Shown: positions 18,331 through 26,592, numbered from the stretch's first letter. The stretch: 64,000 bases of DNA from Streptantibioticus parmotrematis (GCF_019890615.1 NZ_JAINVZ010000004.1:413199-477198), one strand, 5' to 3'. Numbers and translations: made by a program. The notes: generated from the letters alone by a model not told the origin.

Positions 18331-19188
18331 CTACGCGAAGTCCGCCACATGGTCCGCGACCCATTCCGCGTAGGTGCGCGCCGGGCGGCCGGTGACGCGT
18401 TCGGCGTCCCGGGAGACCGCGGAGGCCCGGTCGGGCGACTTCGCCGACCAGTCCACCAGCGCCTCGGCGAACGGCAGCGGCAGGCCCCGCGCGGTCATCG
18501 CGGCCAGCGCCTCGTCCCGCGACAGTTCCTCGTAGCGCGGGGTGCGCCCGGTGGCCGCACCGATGACGTCCAGCATCTGCTGGGCGGTCAGCGCCTCGGG
18601 TCCCGTGACCAGGTAGACCTGGCCGTCGTGGGTGCCGACGCGATCGAGCAGGGCTTCCGCCGCGACCGCCGCGAGGTCGGCCTCGTGCACCGGCGCGGAG
18701 CGGGCGGCGGCGCCGGGGCCGCGCACGACGCCGGTGGTGCGGATGGCCTCGGCCCATTCCAGGGTGTTGGTGGCGAACATGCCGCCGCGGACGAACGTCC
18801 ACTCCAGCCCGGAGGCGCGGATCGCGCGTTCCACGACGGCGTGCATGTGGGCGATCGCGTTGTGCTCGTCGGCCGGGGTGTCGGTCACTCCGGCCGACGA
18901 CAGCAGCACGACGCGCCGCACGCCCGCCTTGGCCACCGCGTCCACCAGCCGGGTCCCGGCCTGCGGGCCGGTGGCCGCGAGGTTGAGGAAGACCGCGTCG
19001 GCGCCCTCGAAGAGCGAGGGCGACGGTTCGTCGTCCGCGCCGAACTCGGCCCGTACCACCTCGGCCGCCTCGGGAAGTCCGGCGCGTTCGGGCGACCGGG
19101 TCAGCGCGCGCACCGGGGCGTCACGCGCGAGGAGTTGGTCCACCAGACTGCGTCCGACGTTGCCGGTCGCGCCCGTCACGACGATCAC
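18331..19188 (-). CDS. NmrA-like NAD(P)-binding protein (atypical SDR)
   Basis: Protein of 285 residues with an N-terminal Rossmann fold starting at VIVVTGATGNVGRSLVDQLL (glycine motif TGATGNVG). It continues with RALTRSPERAGLP after strand 2 and a HMHAVVERAIRASGLEWTFV segment, as in NmrA/quinone-reductase-like atypical SDRs. The usual YxxxK is not evident, so a sensor or weak reductase role is possible. The GTG at 19188 was chosen because GGAGGG lies 7 bases upstream. It follows the Eis-like gene on the same strand (136-bp gap). Confidence 0.87.
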   Translation of the reverse strand: MIVVTGATGNVGRSLVDQLLARDAPVRALTRSPERAGLPEAAEVVRAEFGADDEPSPSLFEGADAVFLNLAATGPQAGTRLVDAVAKAGVRRVVLLSSAGVTDTPADEHNAIAHMHAVVERAIRASGLEWTFVRGGMFATNTLEWAEAIRTTGVVRGPGAAARSAPVHEADLAAVAAEALLDRVGTHDGQVYLVTGPEALTAQQMLDVIGAATGRTPRYEELSRDEALAAMTARGLPLPFAEALVDWSAKSPDRASAVSRDAERVTGRPARTYAEWVADHVADFA

Positions 19189-19324
19189 GATGTTGCCCTC
19201 CGGGGTTGTCCTTGCGGGTGGTCGTCCTGCCACCCCACCACGGACGCGCGGCTCGGGCCAGCCCCTGCCGCGCCAACACGCCCCATGCGTAAGGGCGTTG
19301 ACTGCCTTCGCGGCCGGAGACGGT

Positions 19325-20593
19325 TCAGAACATGTCCGGGCACCACGGCCTGCGCGAGGTGCGCGTCAGCAGGTCGGCGCGGGCGGCCGCGCCGGGCGTC
19401 AGCTCCTCGATCCGGCCCAGCGTCGCCAGCCGCACCACCGATTCGTCGCCGAGGTACAGGGCGGCCAACTCCCGTACGTCCATGGCCAGATCGGCGTCCC
19501 GCGTGGTGGTGCGCACCTCGCTGGCGCCGGGTTCGGTGGACGCGTTCAGCTCGTAGCGGCCGCCCGCGATGCCCGCCTCGTCGTGGATCCGGAGCACCAG
19601 CGAGCCGGTGGTGCCGTAGGAACGGGCGCGCAGCGCGGCGGGGACGTCCAGCACCCGCAGCCACATGTAGTCCCCGTGCGTGGTCACCTGGGCCGCGCGC
19701 GGGTCGCCCAGCAGCAGCGGGAGCACGTCGTCCGGGGGTCGCGGGCCGGTGTGCAGCTTCGCCGTCCAGTCGACCGACAGCGCGTAGTGCCACAGCGCGC
19801 GCTCGGCCTCGGGGGTGGCGGCCAGCGCGTGCCGGACGGTCAGCGGGCACTGCGGGAGCTTGCCCTCCCAGATGTCCTCGACGGTGTAGACGAGCAGGCC
19901 GTCGACGCGTCCCGAGTCGTCCCGGTAGAGCGCGTAGAACGGGTCCCTCCACTGCCGGATCGGCGGCTGGATCTCGCCGGTGTTCACCTGCCACCACCGC
20001 GCGTCCCTGCTGATCGCGCCGGGGACCGACCGGCGGAAACGGTCGTGCAGGGCGGGACCGGCCGCGCGGACCTCGGCGGCCTCCGCGAGGTCCACCCGGC
20101 CGCCGCGCGGCGGCTCGTAGCGGCCGAGCCCGGTGCGCGGCACGTCCACCGTCCACTCGGTGGTCCAGGTCGCGGGGCCGAAGCCGAACCGGCCGTAGAT
20201 CGGGTACTCCGCCGCGATCAGGATGGCCACCGCCTCGCCGCGGTCGCGGGCCGCGGGCAGCTCCCGCGCCATCATCCGGCCGAGCAGCCCGCGCCTGCGG
20301 TGCGTGGCGGTCACGGTGACCGAGCTGACCGCGCAGGCCGTGAGCAGACCGCCGCCGGGGGCGGTCAGCTCGCGCGAGAAGGTCCGGAAGGTGCCGACGC
20401 AGCGGTCGCCGTCGTACGCGCCCAGGACGCGGCCCGGGACCATCTCCAGCACCGAGGGGGACAGGGCGAGGTCCTCGTCGGTGATGGCGGAGCGCAGGAA
20501 GCCCCTGTGGCAGGCGCGGGTCCACGCGGCGTACCCGTCCTCGTCCACCGCGCGCAGGTCCACGCCGTCGTCCTGGCCCCGATCATGGCTCAT
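19325..20593 (-). CDS. Eis-like GNAT N-acetyltransferase
   Basis: Protein of 422 residues resembling Eis, a hexameric acetyl-CoA-dependent acetyltransferase with tandem GNAT folds and an SCP2-like C-terminal domain. The CoA-binding loop is VTATHRRRGLLGRMM (residues ~95-110), preceded by ACAVSSVTV, and IYGRFGFGPAT follows. The C-terminus ends DMF; in Eis a free C-terminal carboxylate takes part in catalysis. Homologues acetylate aminoglycosides or protein lysines; the substrate here is unknown. The ATG at 20593 has TAGCCT 6 bases upstream and no ribosome-binding site, so it is probably leaderless. Confidence 0.88.
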   Translation of the reverse strand: MSHDRGQDDGVDLRAVDEDGYAAWTRACHRGFLRSAITDEDLALSPSVLEMVPGRVLGAYDGDRCVGTFRTFSRELTAPGGGLLTACAVSSVTVTATHRRRGLLGRMMARELPAARDRGEAVAILIAAEYPIYGRFGFGPATWTTEWTVDVPRTGLGRYEPPRGGRVDLAEAAEVRAAGPALHDRFRRSVPGAISRDARWWQVNTGEIQPPIRQWRDPFYALYRDDSGRVDGLLVYTVEDIWEGKLPQCPLTVRHALAATPEAERALWHYALSVDWTAKLHTGPRPPDDVLPLLLGDPRAAQVTTHGDYMWLRVLDVPAALRARSYGTTGSLVLRIHDEAGIAGGRYELNASTEPGASEVRTTTRDADLAMDVRELAALYLGDESVVRLATLGRIEELTPGAAARADLLTRTSRRPWCPDMF

Positions 20594-20599
20594 GACCGC

Positions 20600-20605
20600 A
20601 GGCTA
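20600..20605 (-). promoter_or_regulatory. Putative -10 of the Eis-like gene
   Basis: TAGCCT on the minus strand, 6 bases before the ATG at 20593. Confidence 0.45.
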
Positions 20606-20668
20606 GGGGCGGACGCGCCGGGAGCGCACCCGAGTTTCCGCCCGCCCCCGCGAGCGCCCCCGCCGACC

Positions 20669-20745
20669 TCCGCGAGCGTCCCGCGCCGCACGTCCGCGAG
20701 CGTCACGCGCCCCGCGTCCGCGAGCGTCACGCGCCCCGCGTCAGA
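20669..20745 (-). repeat. 24-bp tandem repeat ending at the asparaginase stop codon
   Basis: Units beginning TCCGCGAGCGTC start at 20669, 20693 and 20717, and the gene's own stop triplet TCA begins exactly 24 bp later, at 20741. The array is thus in register with the stop codon. Confidence 0.8.
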
Positions 20746-21715
20746 ACGCCGCGCGCACCTCGCCCACCCGCACGCCGCCGCCCAGCAGCGGCGCGTCACC
20801 TATGCGGTCGACGACCTCGCCCTCGACGCCCGTCATCCGCAGCGCCCGGGCCAGCACCGGACCCAGCGCGCGGCCGCCACCGTCCTCGATCTTGAAGGCG
20901 AGCGCCCGGCCGTCCGGCAGCGCCACCGCCTGCACCGCCTCGGCCCCCATCTTGGACAGCGCCCCCGGCACGGCCCGCATCAGCCAGGTGTCGGGGCGCC
21001 GGGTGCCGGCCACGTACTCCGGGTGCGCCCGCATCGCGTCGGCGACGGCGCGGCGCGTGGTGCCCGGGTCGGCGAGCACGTACGAGCGGAAGGCGCGGGC
21101 CAGCCCGGTCAGGCTCAGCGCCATCAGCGGCGCGCCGCAGCCGTCCACGCCGACGGTGTCCACCGGCTCCCCCGAGACCTCGCGCACGACCTCCAGCACC
21201 AGCTGCTGCACCGGGTGGCCGGGGTCGAGGTAGCTGTCCAGCGGCCAGCCGTTGCGCACGCACACCGCGAGCATGGCCGCGTGCTTGCCCGAGCAGTTCA
21301 TCAGCACCCGCTCGCGGCGGCCTCCGCTACGCAGCCAGGCCTCCGCCTCCTCGTGGTCGAGGGGCAGGTCGGGCGGGGTCAGCAGGGCGTCCTCGGTGAG
21401 CCCGGCCCCGGCCAGGATCTTCCGCACGCCCTCAAGATGGAACGTTTCTCCTGAGTGGCTGGCGGCAGCGAGCGCCAGCAGTTCCCCGTCCAGGTCGAGA
21501 CCGGCCCGCAGCAGTGCGTCGGCCTGCATCGGCTTGTTGCTGGACCGCGGGAAGACCGGTGCACTCACCTCACCCAGCGCCAGCCGCACGCCGCCGTCCG
21601 CGTCCAGCAGCACCAGCGAACCCCGGTGCCGCCCCTCGGTGAAGCCGGAGCGCACGACCTCGGCGAGGACGGGCGGCTCGGCGGGCACGGGAACGGGCGG
21701 CGTGAGGGAGGTCAT
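20741..21715 (-). CDS. Asparaginase (type II / thermolabile-like family)
   Basis: Protein of 324 residues of the asparaginase II family (Rhizobium AnsA/ReAII-like), which hydrolyses L-asparagine and is unrelated in fold to E. coli AnsB. Hallmarks are the SGFTEGRHRGSLVLLD start, RSSNKPMQADALL, ASHSGETFH, the NCSGKHAAML motif with the conserved Ser-Lys pair and Cys, VDGCGAPLMAL, and a final KIEDGGGRALGP. The ATG at 21715 follows GGAG. The rsiG gene ends 53 bp upstream on the same strand, so they may be co-transcribed. No signal peptide is seen, so the enzyme is cytosolic. Confidence 0.9.
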   Translation of the reverse strand: MTSLTPPVPVPAEPPVLAEVVRSGFTEGRHRGSLVLLDADGGVRLALGEVSAPVFPRSSNKPMQADALLRAGLDLDGELLALAAASHSGETFHLEGVRKILAGAGLTEDALLTPPDLPLDHEEAEAWLRSGGRRERVLMNCSGKHAAMLAVCVRNGWPLDSYLDPGHPVQQLVLEVVREVSGEPVDTVGVDGCGAPLMALSLTGLARAFRSYVLADPGTTRRAVADAMRAHPEYVAGTRRPDTWLMRAVPGALSKMGAEAVQAVALPDGRALAFKIEDGGGRALGPVLARALRMTGVEGEVVDRIGDAPLLGGGVRVGEVRAAF

Positions 21716-21767
21716 CGTCGGCTCTCCGGGGGGTGAGGGAGGGGGGGTGCGACCCCTCCCCGCGGGA

Positions 21768-22364
21768 TCAGCCGCCGGAGAGCAGGTCGTCGATGTGTGC
21801 TTCCCCCTCACGGTACCTGCGGGTGATTTCCCCGCTGCACCCGTCCACCGTGGCCTGGAGCCGCCTGCGCAGCCGGGAGACCTCCTGCTCGTGGCCGACC
21901 AGCCGGGCCATCGCCGCGTGCAGTTCCTGGTCGGTGCGGGCGGCCAGGTCCGACAGCTCGACGTCGCCGAGCATCTCCTCGGCCAGCCGCCGGTACTCCT
22001 CGCTGTGCGGGGTGCCCAGCGTCACGTGGCGCGCGGAGGACCGCACCCGGGAAGGCCCGTCGGTGAGGATCTCCGGCAGCCGGTCCAGCACCGGGCTGTC
22101 CGGCTCCGCGGGCACCGGGCCGTCCGGCTCGCCGCGGCGGCCCAGCTCGGCCCGCAGGATGTCGATCCGGCCGTGGAGCAGCCGCCGCAGGTAGGACAGG
22201 TCGGCCTCCTCCCGCTGCCCGTCGCGGCGCAGGGCACGCAGCTGGGCCAGGGTGAGCCGGTCGAAGGGCGGCGGGGCCTGCGGGCCGGCGCCGTCGGCGA
22301 CGGCCGTGGAGTGCGGCGGACGGGGCCGCGGCGTGCGGGGGTTGAGCGCGTCGGCCTGCAACAT
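21768..22364 (-). CDS. rsiG: Anti-sigma factor RsiG (c-di-GMP-binding, WhiG antagonist)
   Basis: RsiG sequesters the sporulation sigma factor WhiG when loaded with c-di-GMP. The known signature is E-x3-S-x2-R-x3-Q-x3-D on each helix of an antiparallel coiled coil. Here the C-terminal helix has it perfectly (E159, S163, R166, Q170, D174). The N-terminal helix has E53, S57, R60, H64, D68, with His replacing Gln. Length is 198 residues from the ATG at 22364, which follows GAGGAAGG. The frame stays open upstream to an ATG at 22646 with its own GGAGGGG, which would add 94 Pro/Ala/Thr-rich residues. That extension is uncertain (weaker third-position bias, 12-bp repeats). No whiG gene lies in the window. 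Confidence 0.9.
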   Translation of the reverse strand: MLQADALNPRTPRPRPPHSTAVADGAGPQAPPPFDRLTLAQLRALRRDGQREEADLSYLRRLLHGRIDILRAELGRRGEPDGPVPAEPDSPVLDRLPEILTDGPSRVRSSARHVTLGTPHSEEYRRLAEEMLGDVELSDLAARTDQELHAAMARLVGHEQEVSRLRRRLQATVDGCSGEITRRYREGEAHIDDLLSGG

Positions 22365-22865
22365 GCGGCCTTCCTCGGTCCGAAATGGGTCACGGGATGG
22401 GTTACGGGACGGGTCACGGGCTGGGTCACGGGACGGGTCGGCTGTACGGGGTGGTGGTACCGGTTCCGCTCCGGGAGCGGGTACGGGCGCCGGGCCCGCG
22501 TCCCGCGCCGCGGGGGCGGCGGATATGTGCGGCGGTGCCGGTGTCCCGGGCGCCGTCGGCGGCGTGGCGGTGGTGTCCGGGACCGCCGGGGTGGCCGGTG
22601 TCGCCGGTGTGGCGCCGGAGGCTGGTCCGGTGCCGGTCGTGGTCATCTGTGCGCGTCCCCTCCGTAGGGGCGACACCGCACGGGCCCCCTCGGCGTCGCC
22701 TCGCATCAGATCGTGCCACCGCCCGCCGCCGGGGCGCAGCGCCTCTGCACCCGAACGGCCCCGGCGCTCTTGGCTTCCAGGTCTGTCGCCCGGGCGTACG
22801 CGCCGGGGCGCGGGTGCGCCGGATTCACCCCTGGGAGTGGTGTGTGTCGCCGCGTTCCGCCCCTG
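22365..22865. other. Low-complexity interval between rsiG and dtd
   Basis: About 500 bp without a firm gene. Its minus strand is an open frame continuous with rsiG up to an ATG at 22646, rich in Pro/Ala/Thr, and it contains the 12-bp repeat at 22388-22435. Nothing else is recognised. Confidence 0.5.
22388..22435 (-). repeat. 12-bp tandem repeat upstream of rsiG
   Basis: Four units of GGGTCACGGGAC with single changes (22388, 22400, 22412, 22424). In the rsiG frame they would read as Arg-Asp-Pro-Ser-like blocks. Confidence 0.8.
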
Positions 22866-22871
22866 GACAAT
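22866..22871 (+). promoter_or_regulatory. Putative -10 of dtd
   Basis: GACAAT, 7 bases before the ATG at 22879; no Shine-Dalgarno sequence. Confidence 0.4.
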
Positions 22872-22878
22872 GGGTGGC

Positions 22879-23304
22879 ATGCGTGCCGTAGCCCAGCGAG
22901 TGACCGAGGCCGCCGTGACCGTGGACGGCGAGACCGTAGGCAAGATCACCGGACCGGGGCTGTGCGTCCTGGTCGGCGTCACCCATGAGGACACCCCCGC
23001 CAAGGCGGCCCAGCTCGCCCGGAAGCTGTGGTCGCTGCGGATCCTGCCCGAGGAGCGGTCGTGCTCCGACATCGGGGCGCCGCTGCTGGTCATCAGCCAG
23101 TTCACGCTGTACGGGGACGCCCGAAAGGGCCGCCGCCCGACCTGGAACGCGGCCGCGCCGGGCCCGGTCGCGGAACCGCTGGTGGACGAGGTGGTCGCCC
23201 AGCTGCGGGCACTGGGCGCGCAGGTGGAGACCGGCAGGTTCGGCGCCTCGATGAAGGTGTCGCTGACCAACGACGGCCCGTTCACGCTGGTCGTCGAGGT
23301 CTGA
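22879..23304 (+). CDS. dtd: D-aminoacyl-tRNA deacylase
   Basis: Dtd hydrolyses D-aminoacyl-tRNA and glycyl-tRNA(Ala), proofreading translation in the cytosol. It has 141 residues, the usual length. It starts [18 protein letters not shown] and contains the active-site strands ISQFTLYGD and SLTNDGPFT. The second motif is normally NxGPVT; here Phe replaces Val. The start has a -10-like GACAAT 7 bases upstream, suggesting a leaderless mRNA. It is convergent with ygfZ (32 bp apart, with a short GGCCC-CGCC-GGGCC hairpin between). Confidence 0.93.
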   Translation: MRAVAQRVTEAAVTVDGETVGKITGPGLCVLVGVTHEDTPAKAAQLARKLWSLRILPEERSCSDIGAPLLVISQFTLYGDARKGRRPTWNAAAPGPVAEPLVDEVVAQLRALGAQVETGRFGASMKVSLTNDGPFTLVVEV

Positions 23305-23306
23305 GC

Positions 23307-23320
23307 GGCCCCGCCGGGCC
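23307..23320. terminator. Short hairpin between dtd and ygfZ
   Basis: GGCCC-CGCC-GGGCC, 5-bp arms, 2 bases after the dtd stop codon. It is weak but well placed for two convergent genes. Confidence 0.35.
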
Positions 23321-23336
23321 GAGCCCTGGCAGCTTC

Positions 23337-24305
23337 CTACGGCTCGACCACGGTCTCCTGGGTGCCGGGCACGGTGTCGGCCAGCAGCACCGCGTCCGCC
23401 GGAACGTTCCGCTTGACCAGGGCCAGCGCGATCGGGCCCAGCTCGTGGTGGCGGGCGGAGGAGGTCACGAAGCCGACCTGCCGCCCGTCCGGCCCGTCCG
23501 ACGACAGCCGCACCGGCGCGCCGTGCCCCGGCAGCTTCACCTCGCTGCCGTCCAGGTGCAGGAAGACCAGGCGGCGCGGCGGACGGCCGAGGTTGTGCAC
23601 CCGGGCCACGGTCTCCTGACCCCGGTAGCAGCCCTTGGCGAGGTGGACCGCGCTGTCCAGCCAGCCCACCTCGTGCGGGATCGTGCGGTGGTCGGTCTCC
23701 AGGCCGAGCCGCGGGCGGTGCGCCTCTATGCGCAGCGCCTCCAGGGCCAGCACCCCGATCGCGGGGCCGTGGTCCCGGGCGAAGGACTCCAGCTCGGCAC
23801 GCGGGACGAACACGTCCCTGCCGTACGGCGTCTCGCGCACCGCCCAGCCCTCCCCGGGCTCGGCGATCGACCCGGCGGGCAGGTGGACCACCGCGTACGC
23901 GTCCGTCGCGTCGGCGGTCTCCACGCGGTAGAAGAACTTCATGCTCTCCAGGTACGCCAGCAGCTCGCCCTGGGTGCCGGGCTCGACGTGCGCCCAGGTG
24001 GTGGTGCCGTCGTCCACCAGGTAGAGGGCGTGCTCGACGTGGCCGTGGGCGGACAGGACCAGCGCCTCGGTGGCCTGCCCCGGCGGCAGTTCGCTGACGT
24101 ACTGGGTGAGCAGCAGGTGCAGCCAGCTCAGCCGGTCGGGGCCGGTGACGGTGACCACGCCGCGGTGCGACAGGTCGACGAAGCCGGTTCCCTGGGCGAG
24201 GGCGCGCTGCTCGCGGAAGAGGTCGCCGTAGTGCGCGGCGACGCCTTCGTCAGGCGCTTCGGCGGGGACGGCACCGGGCAGCGAGAGCAGCGGACTGATC
24301 GTCAT
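23337..24305 (-). CDS. ygfZ: Folate-binding Fe-S cluster protein YgfZ
   Basis: Tetrahydrofolate-binding GcvT-fold protein that supports repair or assembly of Fe-S enzymes. It has 322 residues. The diagnostic motif KGCYRGQE is present in HLAKGCYRGQETVARV, with the conserved Cys, followed by a GRPPRRLVFL segment. The N-terminal half has FVDLSHRGVVTVTGPDRLSWLH, shared with aminomethyltransferases. The ATG at 24305 has TAGGCT 6 bases upstream and no ribosome-binding site. The upstream nur gene ends 10 bp away, so it can also be read from the nur promoter. Confidence 0.93.
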   Translation of the reverse strand: MTISPLLSLPGAVPAEAPDEGVAAHYGDLFREQRALAQGTGFVDLSHRGVVTVTGPDRLSWLHLLLTQYVSELPPGQATEALVLSAHGHVEHALYLVDDGTTTWAHVEPGTQGELLAYLESMKFFYRVETADATDAYAVVHLPAGSIAEPGEGWAVRETPYGRDVFVPRAELESFARDHGPAIGVLALEALRIEAHRPRLGLETDHRTIPHEVGWLDSAVHLAKGCYRGQETVARVHNLGRPPRRLVFLHLDGSEVKLPGHGAPVRLSSDGPDGRQVGFVTSSARHHELGPIALALVKRNVPADAVLLADTVPGTQETVVEP

Positions 24306-24311
24306 GCGCCA

Positions 24312-24317
24312 AGCCTA
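24312..24317 (-). promoter_or_regulatory. Putative -10 of ygfZ
   Basis: TAGGCT on the minus strand, 6 bases before the ATG; it overlaps the last codon and stop of nur. Confidence 0.4.
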
Positions 24318-24752
24318 CGACCCGTCGTCCTGGCCTTCCGCCGGGCAGTTCGCACACCGTCCGAAGATCGCGAAGTGCTTCATGTCGGTCTCGAAGCCGA
24401 ACTCCCGGCGCAGCTGGTCGGTGAAGCCCGAGGCGACCGAGACGTCGGCCTCGATCACCGAACCGCACTCCCGGCAGACCAGGTGCATGTGGTGGTGACG
24501 GTCGGCCAGGTGGTAGGTGGGGGCGCCGTGGCCGAGGTGGGCATGGCTGACCAGGCCCAGTTCCTCCAGCAGCTCCAGCGTGCGGTAGACGGTGGAGATG
24601 TTGACGCCGCTCGCGGTACGCCGGACCTCGCCGAGGATGTCGTCCGGGGTGGCGTGTTCCAGATGGTCGACAGCCTCCAGCACCAGCTGGCGCTGCGGAG
24701 TCAGCCGGTACCCGCGCTCGCGCAGGTCCTTCTTCCAGTCGGTGGTCACCAC
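24315..24752 (-). CDS. nur: Nickel-responsive Fur-family repressor Nur
   Basis: Fur-family metalloregulator of 145 residues. Numbered from the GTG at 24752, the histidines fall exactly where they do in S. coelicolor Nur: Ni site His33, His86, His88, His90, and M site His70, His72, His126. The CxxC pairs are Cys93/96 and Cys133/136. Nur represses nickel uptake and the Fe superoxide dismutase when nickel is present. The DNA-binding helix lies in ASGVNISTVYRTLELLEELG. TACACT 6 bases upstream of the GTG supports this start and a leaderless mRNA; a second GTG follows directly. No nik or sod genes are in the window. Confidence 0.95.
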   Translation of the reverse strand: MVTTDWKKDLRERGYRLTPQRQLVLEAVDHLEHATPDDILGEVRRTASGVNISTVYRTLELLEELGLVSHAHLGHGAPTYHLADRHHHMHLVCRECGSVIEADVSVASGFTDQLRREFGFETDMKHFAIFGRCANCPAEGQDDGS

Positions 24753-24758
24753 GCGACC

Positions 24759-24764
24759 AGTGTA
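24759..24764 (-). promoter_or_regulatory. Putative -10 of nur
   Basis: TACACT on the minus strand, 6 bases before the GTG at 24752. Confidence 0.5.
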
Positions 24765-24902
24765 AGGACCCGGCCGGGCGACCGGGGTGGACGCGAACGG
24801 GCCCGGGCGCCGCGGGGGCGCCCGGACCGCCCGACCCGGCTTCAGACACTCCGCACCGGACCCGGCTCAGGCGCTCCGCGCGGGCCCGCAGGTCCCGGCG
24901 GT

Positions 24903-24942
24903 CACCCGTCCGTCACGTGAAGCACCCGTCCGTCACTTGAAG
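24903..24942 (-). repeat. 20-bp duplication at the stop of the nitrobindin-like gene
   Basis: ACCCGTCCGTCAC at 24904 and 24924, each followed by a TGAAG-like end. The second copy contains the stop codon (24933-24935); the first is the non-coding duplicate. Confidence 0.85.
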
Positions 24943-25496
24943 AAGGCGATGCCGTCGTCCGGCAGGTCCCCCAGGTCCTTGGCCCACTCGCTCGGGTCCA
25001 CGACCTTCTTCAGCTGGGCCGACATGTACGGCCGCAGCTCCACCTCGGGCGTGGCCTTCTCGCCGACCCACATCAGGTCGCCCTTGACGTACCCGTACAA
25101 CCGCTTGCCGCCGGTGTAGGCCGGGGCGGAGGCCAGCCGGCCCACCGCGTCCGTCGCGAGGTCGATCTGCGGCTTGCCCTCGGCCAGCTCGCCGTACCAG
25201 GTCTCGATGACACCGGCGTCACGGGCCATCACGACCTCGACCTTGCGGTCGGCGTCGAGCCGCCAGTACCCGGACTCGGTCTCCAGCGGCCGGACCTTCT
25301 CGCCCTTCTCGTCCAGCGCCCAGGTGCGGGAGACGTACTCCAGGAACGGGCGGCCGTCGTGGCGGAAGGAGACCTCCTGCCCGAAGTTGCACTTCTCGTC
25401 GCCGGGGAAGTCGAAGACACCGGCGCCCTGCCAGTCGCCCAGCAGGAAGACGAGCGGTACGAGGTCGGGGTGGAGGTCGGAGGGGATCTCGATCAT
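24933..25496 (-). CDS. Nitrobindin-like FABP-family beta-barrel protein
   Basis: Ten-stranded lipocalin-like barrel protein of 187 residues (THAP4/nitrobindin family). The family motif GxWxGxG appears as LLGDWQGAGVFDFPG, and RHDGRPFLEYVSRTW follows. Heme nitrobindins use a His near the C-terminus as the iron ligand. Here no His occurs after residue 46, so heme binding in the usual way is not possible. I recall that Streptomyces members are annotated as nitrobindin-like proteins lacking this His. The ligand is unknown. The 33-aa membrane peptide gene lies 4 bp downstream of the start codon side, that is, upstream in the same transcript. Confidence 0.88.
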   Translation of the reverse strand: MIEIPSDLHPDLVPLVFLLGDWQGAGVFDFPGDEKCNFGQEVSFRHDGRPFLEYVSRTWALDEKGEKVRPLETESGYWRLDADRKVEVVMARDAGVIETWYGELAEGKPQIDLATDAVGRLASAPAYTGGKRLYGYVKGDLMWVGEKATPEVELRPYMSAQLKKVVDPSEWAKDLGDLPDDGIAFFK

Positions 25497-25500
25497 GAGG

Positions 25501-25602
25501 TCAGCGCTGGCCCTGGTAGAGCTTCTTGACGGTCAGGCCCGCGAACGCGATCACGGCCACGGCGACCAGGACGAGAAGGGTTTCGAAGAAGGCTTCCAGC
25601 AC
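25501..25602 (-). CDS. 33-residue single-span membrane peptide
   Basis: A GTG at 25602 behind GGAG opens a frame of 33 residues: MLEAFFETLLVLVAVAVIAF, then AGLTVKKLYQGQR. The hydrophobic stretch of ~20 residues followed by basic residues predicts one transmembrane helix with a cytoplasmic C-terminus. It ends 4 bp before the nitrobindin-like gene, so the two are very likely co-transcribed. I know of no function. Third-position G/C is high and the ribosome-binding site is good, which supports translation. Confidence 0.75.
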   Translation of the reverse strand: MLEAFFETLLVLVAVAVIAFAGLTVKKLYQGQR

Positions 25603-25673
25603 GTCGGTGCTCCTACGCAGGCGGTGACAGTGGTGTCGTACGGTCCGCTGACGAGTCTAGTGGGCGCACCGGC

Positions 25674-26468
25674 TCACCCGAGCAGCTGGGCCTGCAACGT
25701 CACCGTCTGCCGGAACGGCACGTACGCGGTGCTGCCCTTGTGCTGGACGAACACGAGCCCGTCGAGCGTGCCGGGGATCTGGTCGCCCGGCTTGGTGTTC
25801 TCCCCGGCCACGGCGAACTGCTCGGAGTCGTAGAAGTCCTTCGCGGGGTCGGTCGTGCCGCGGGAGGTGAACTGGATCAGCCGGACGCCCACCCAGTCGC
25901 CCGTGCTGTCGACCCGCCAGTCCCGGGCGGCCAGCCTGCGAAAGCCCTCGCCGAGCAGCTCGGCGAACTCGTCGGCGGGGTGCCGGTACCCCGAGGCCCA
26001 GCTGGAGACCGTGCCCCAGTTGCCCACCGCGTCGTCGTCCGTGGCCGAGACGTCCCTCGACCCGTCAGGCATCGGCAGCAGCAGCTTGCGCAGGTCGCCG
26101 TCGGTCCTGGTCAGGTCGTCGTCGGACGCGGTCGCGTACGGGCCCTTCGCGGTGTGGTCGGGGCGGAAGAGGCCCGCCTGGCCCAGCTTGGGCAGCGGTG
26201 TCCGCGGGCGGCCGGACTGGATGACGTAGCCCGTGACCGATCCGGCGATCACGCCGAACGCGGCGGCGCAGGCGACGAGCAGCGCGGTGCGGCCGCCGCG
26301 GCGGAAACGGAAGAGGCCCCGGCGCGGGGACGGCGCCGACTCGGGCGTCAGCTCAGGCGTCAGCTCAGGCGTCGGCTTAGCCATCGATGGCTCAGGCGTC
26401 GGCGAAGACGACGTTTCGGACATGGGCATGACATCGACCGGGTCCGCAGGACCCGAATCCGTTTCCAC
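25674..26468 (-). CDS. Membrane-anchored protein with exported domain
   Basis: Protein of 264 residues, not recognised. A Pro/Thr/Glu-rich cytoplasmic N-terminus with a short TPEL repeat precedes a basic patch (RFRRGGRTAL) and one transmembrane helix (LLVACAAAFGVIAGSVTGYV, residues ~62-82). The rest, ~180 residues, should be outside. It carries WRVDSTGDWVGVRLIQF and ends YVPFRQTVTLQAQLLG. The GTG at 26468 was chosen because GGGGGG precedes it by 8 bases; ATGs at 26489 and further downstream are alternatives. The function is unknown. Confidence 0.75.
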   Translation of the reverse strand: METDSGPADPVDVMPMSETSSSPTPEPSMAKPTPELTPELTPESAPSPRRGLFRFRRGGRTALLVACAAAFGVIAGSVTGYVIQSGRPRTPLPKLGQAGLFRPDHTAKGPYATASDDDLTRTDGDLRKLLLPMPDGSRDVSATDDDAVGNWGTVSSWASGYRHPADEFAELLGEGFRRLAARDWRVDSTGDWVGVRLIQFTSRGTTDPAKDFYDSEQFAVAGENTKPGDQIPGTLDGLVFVQHKGSTAYVPFRQTVTLQAQLLG

Positions 26469-26592
26469 GAGAAAGCCCCCCACAGGCATGCGCGCCCGGC
26501 CCGCGGATCGCGGGGCGGGCGCGAGAAGTTGAAGGCATTATGCACGGGCGATCACAAAGCCTTCACACCGCGTTCCTCTTCCGGCGACGGCG

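Noticed and set aside
22388..22435. Short regular repeats considered as a CRISPR-like array
   Set aside because: The 12-bp units are contiguous without spacers and no cas gene is present; this is a simple tandem repeat.
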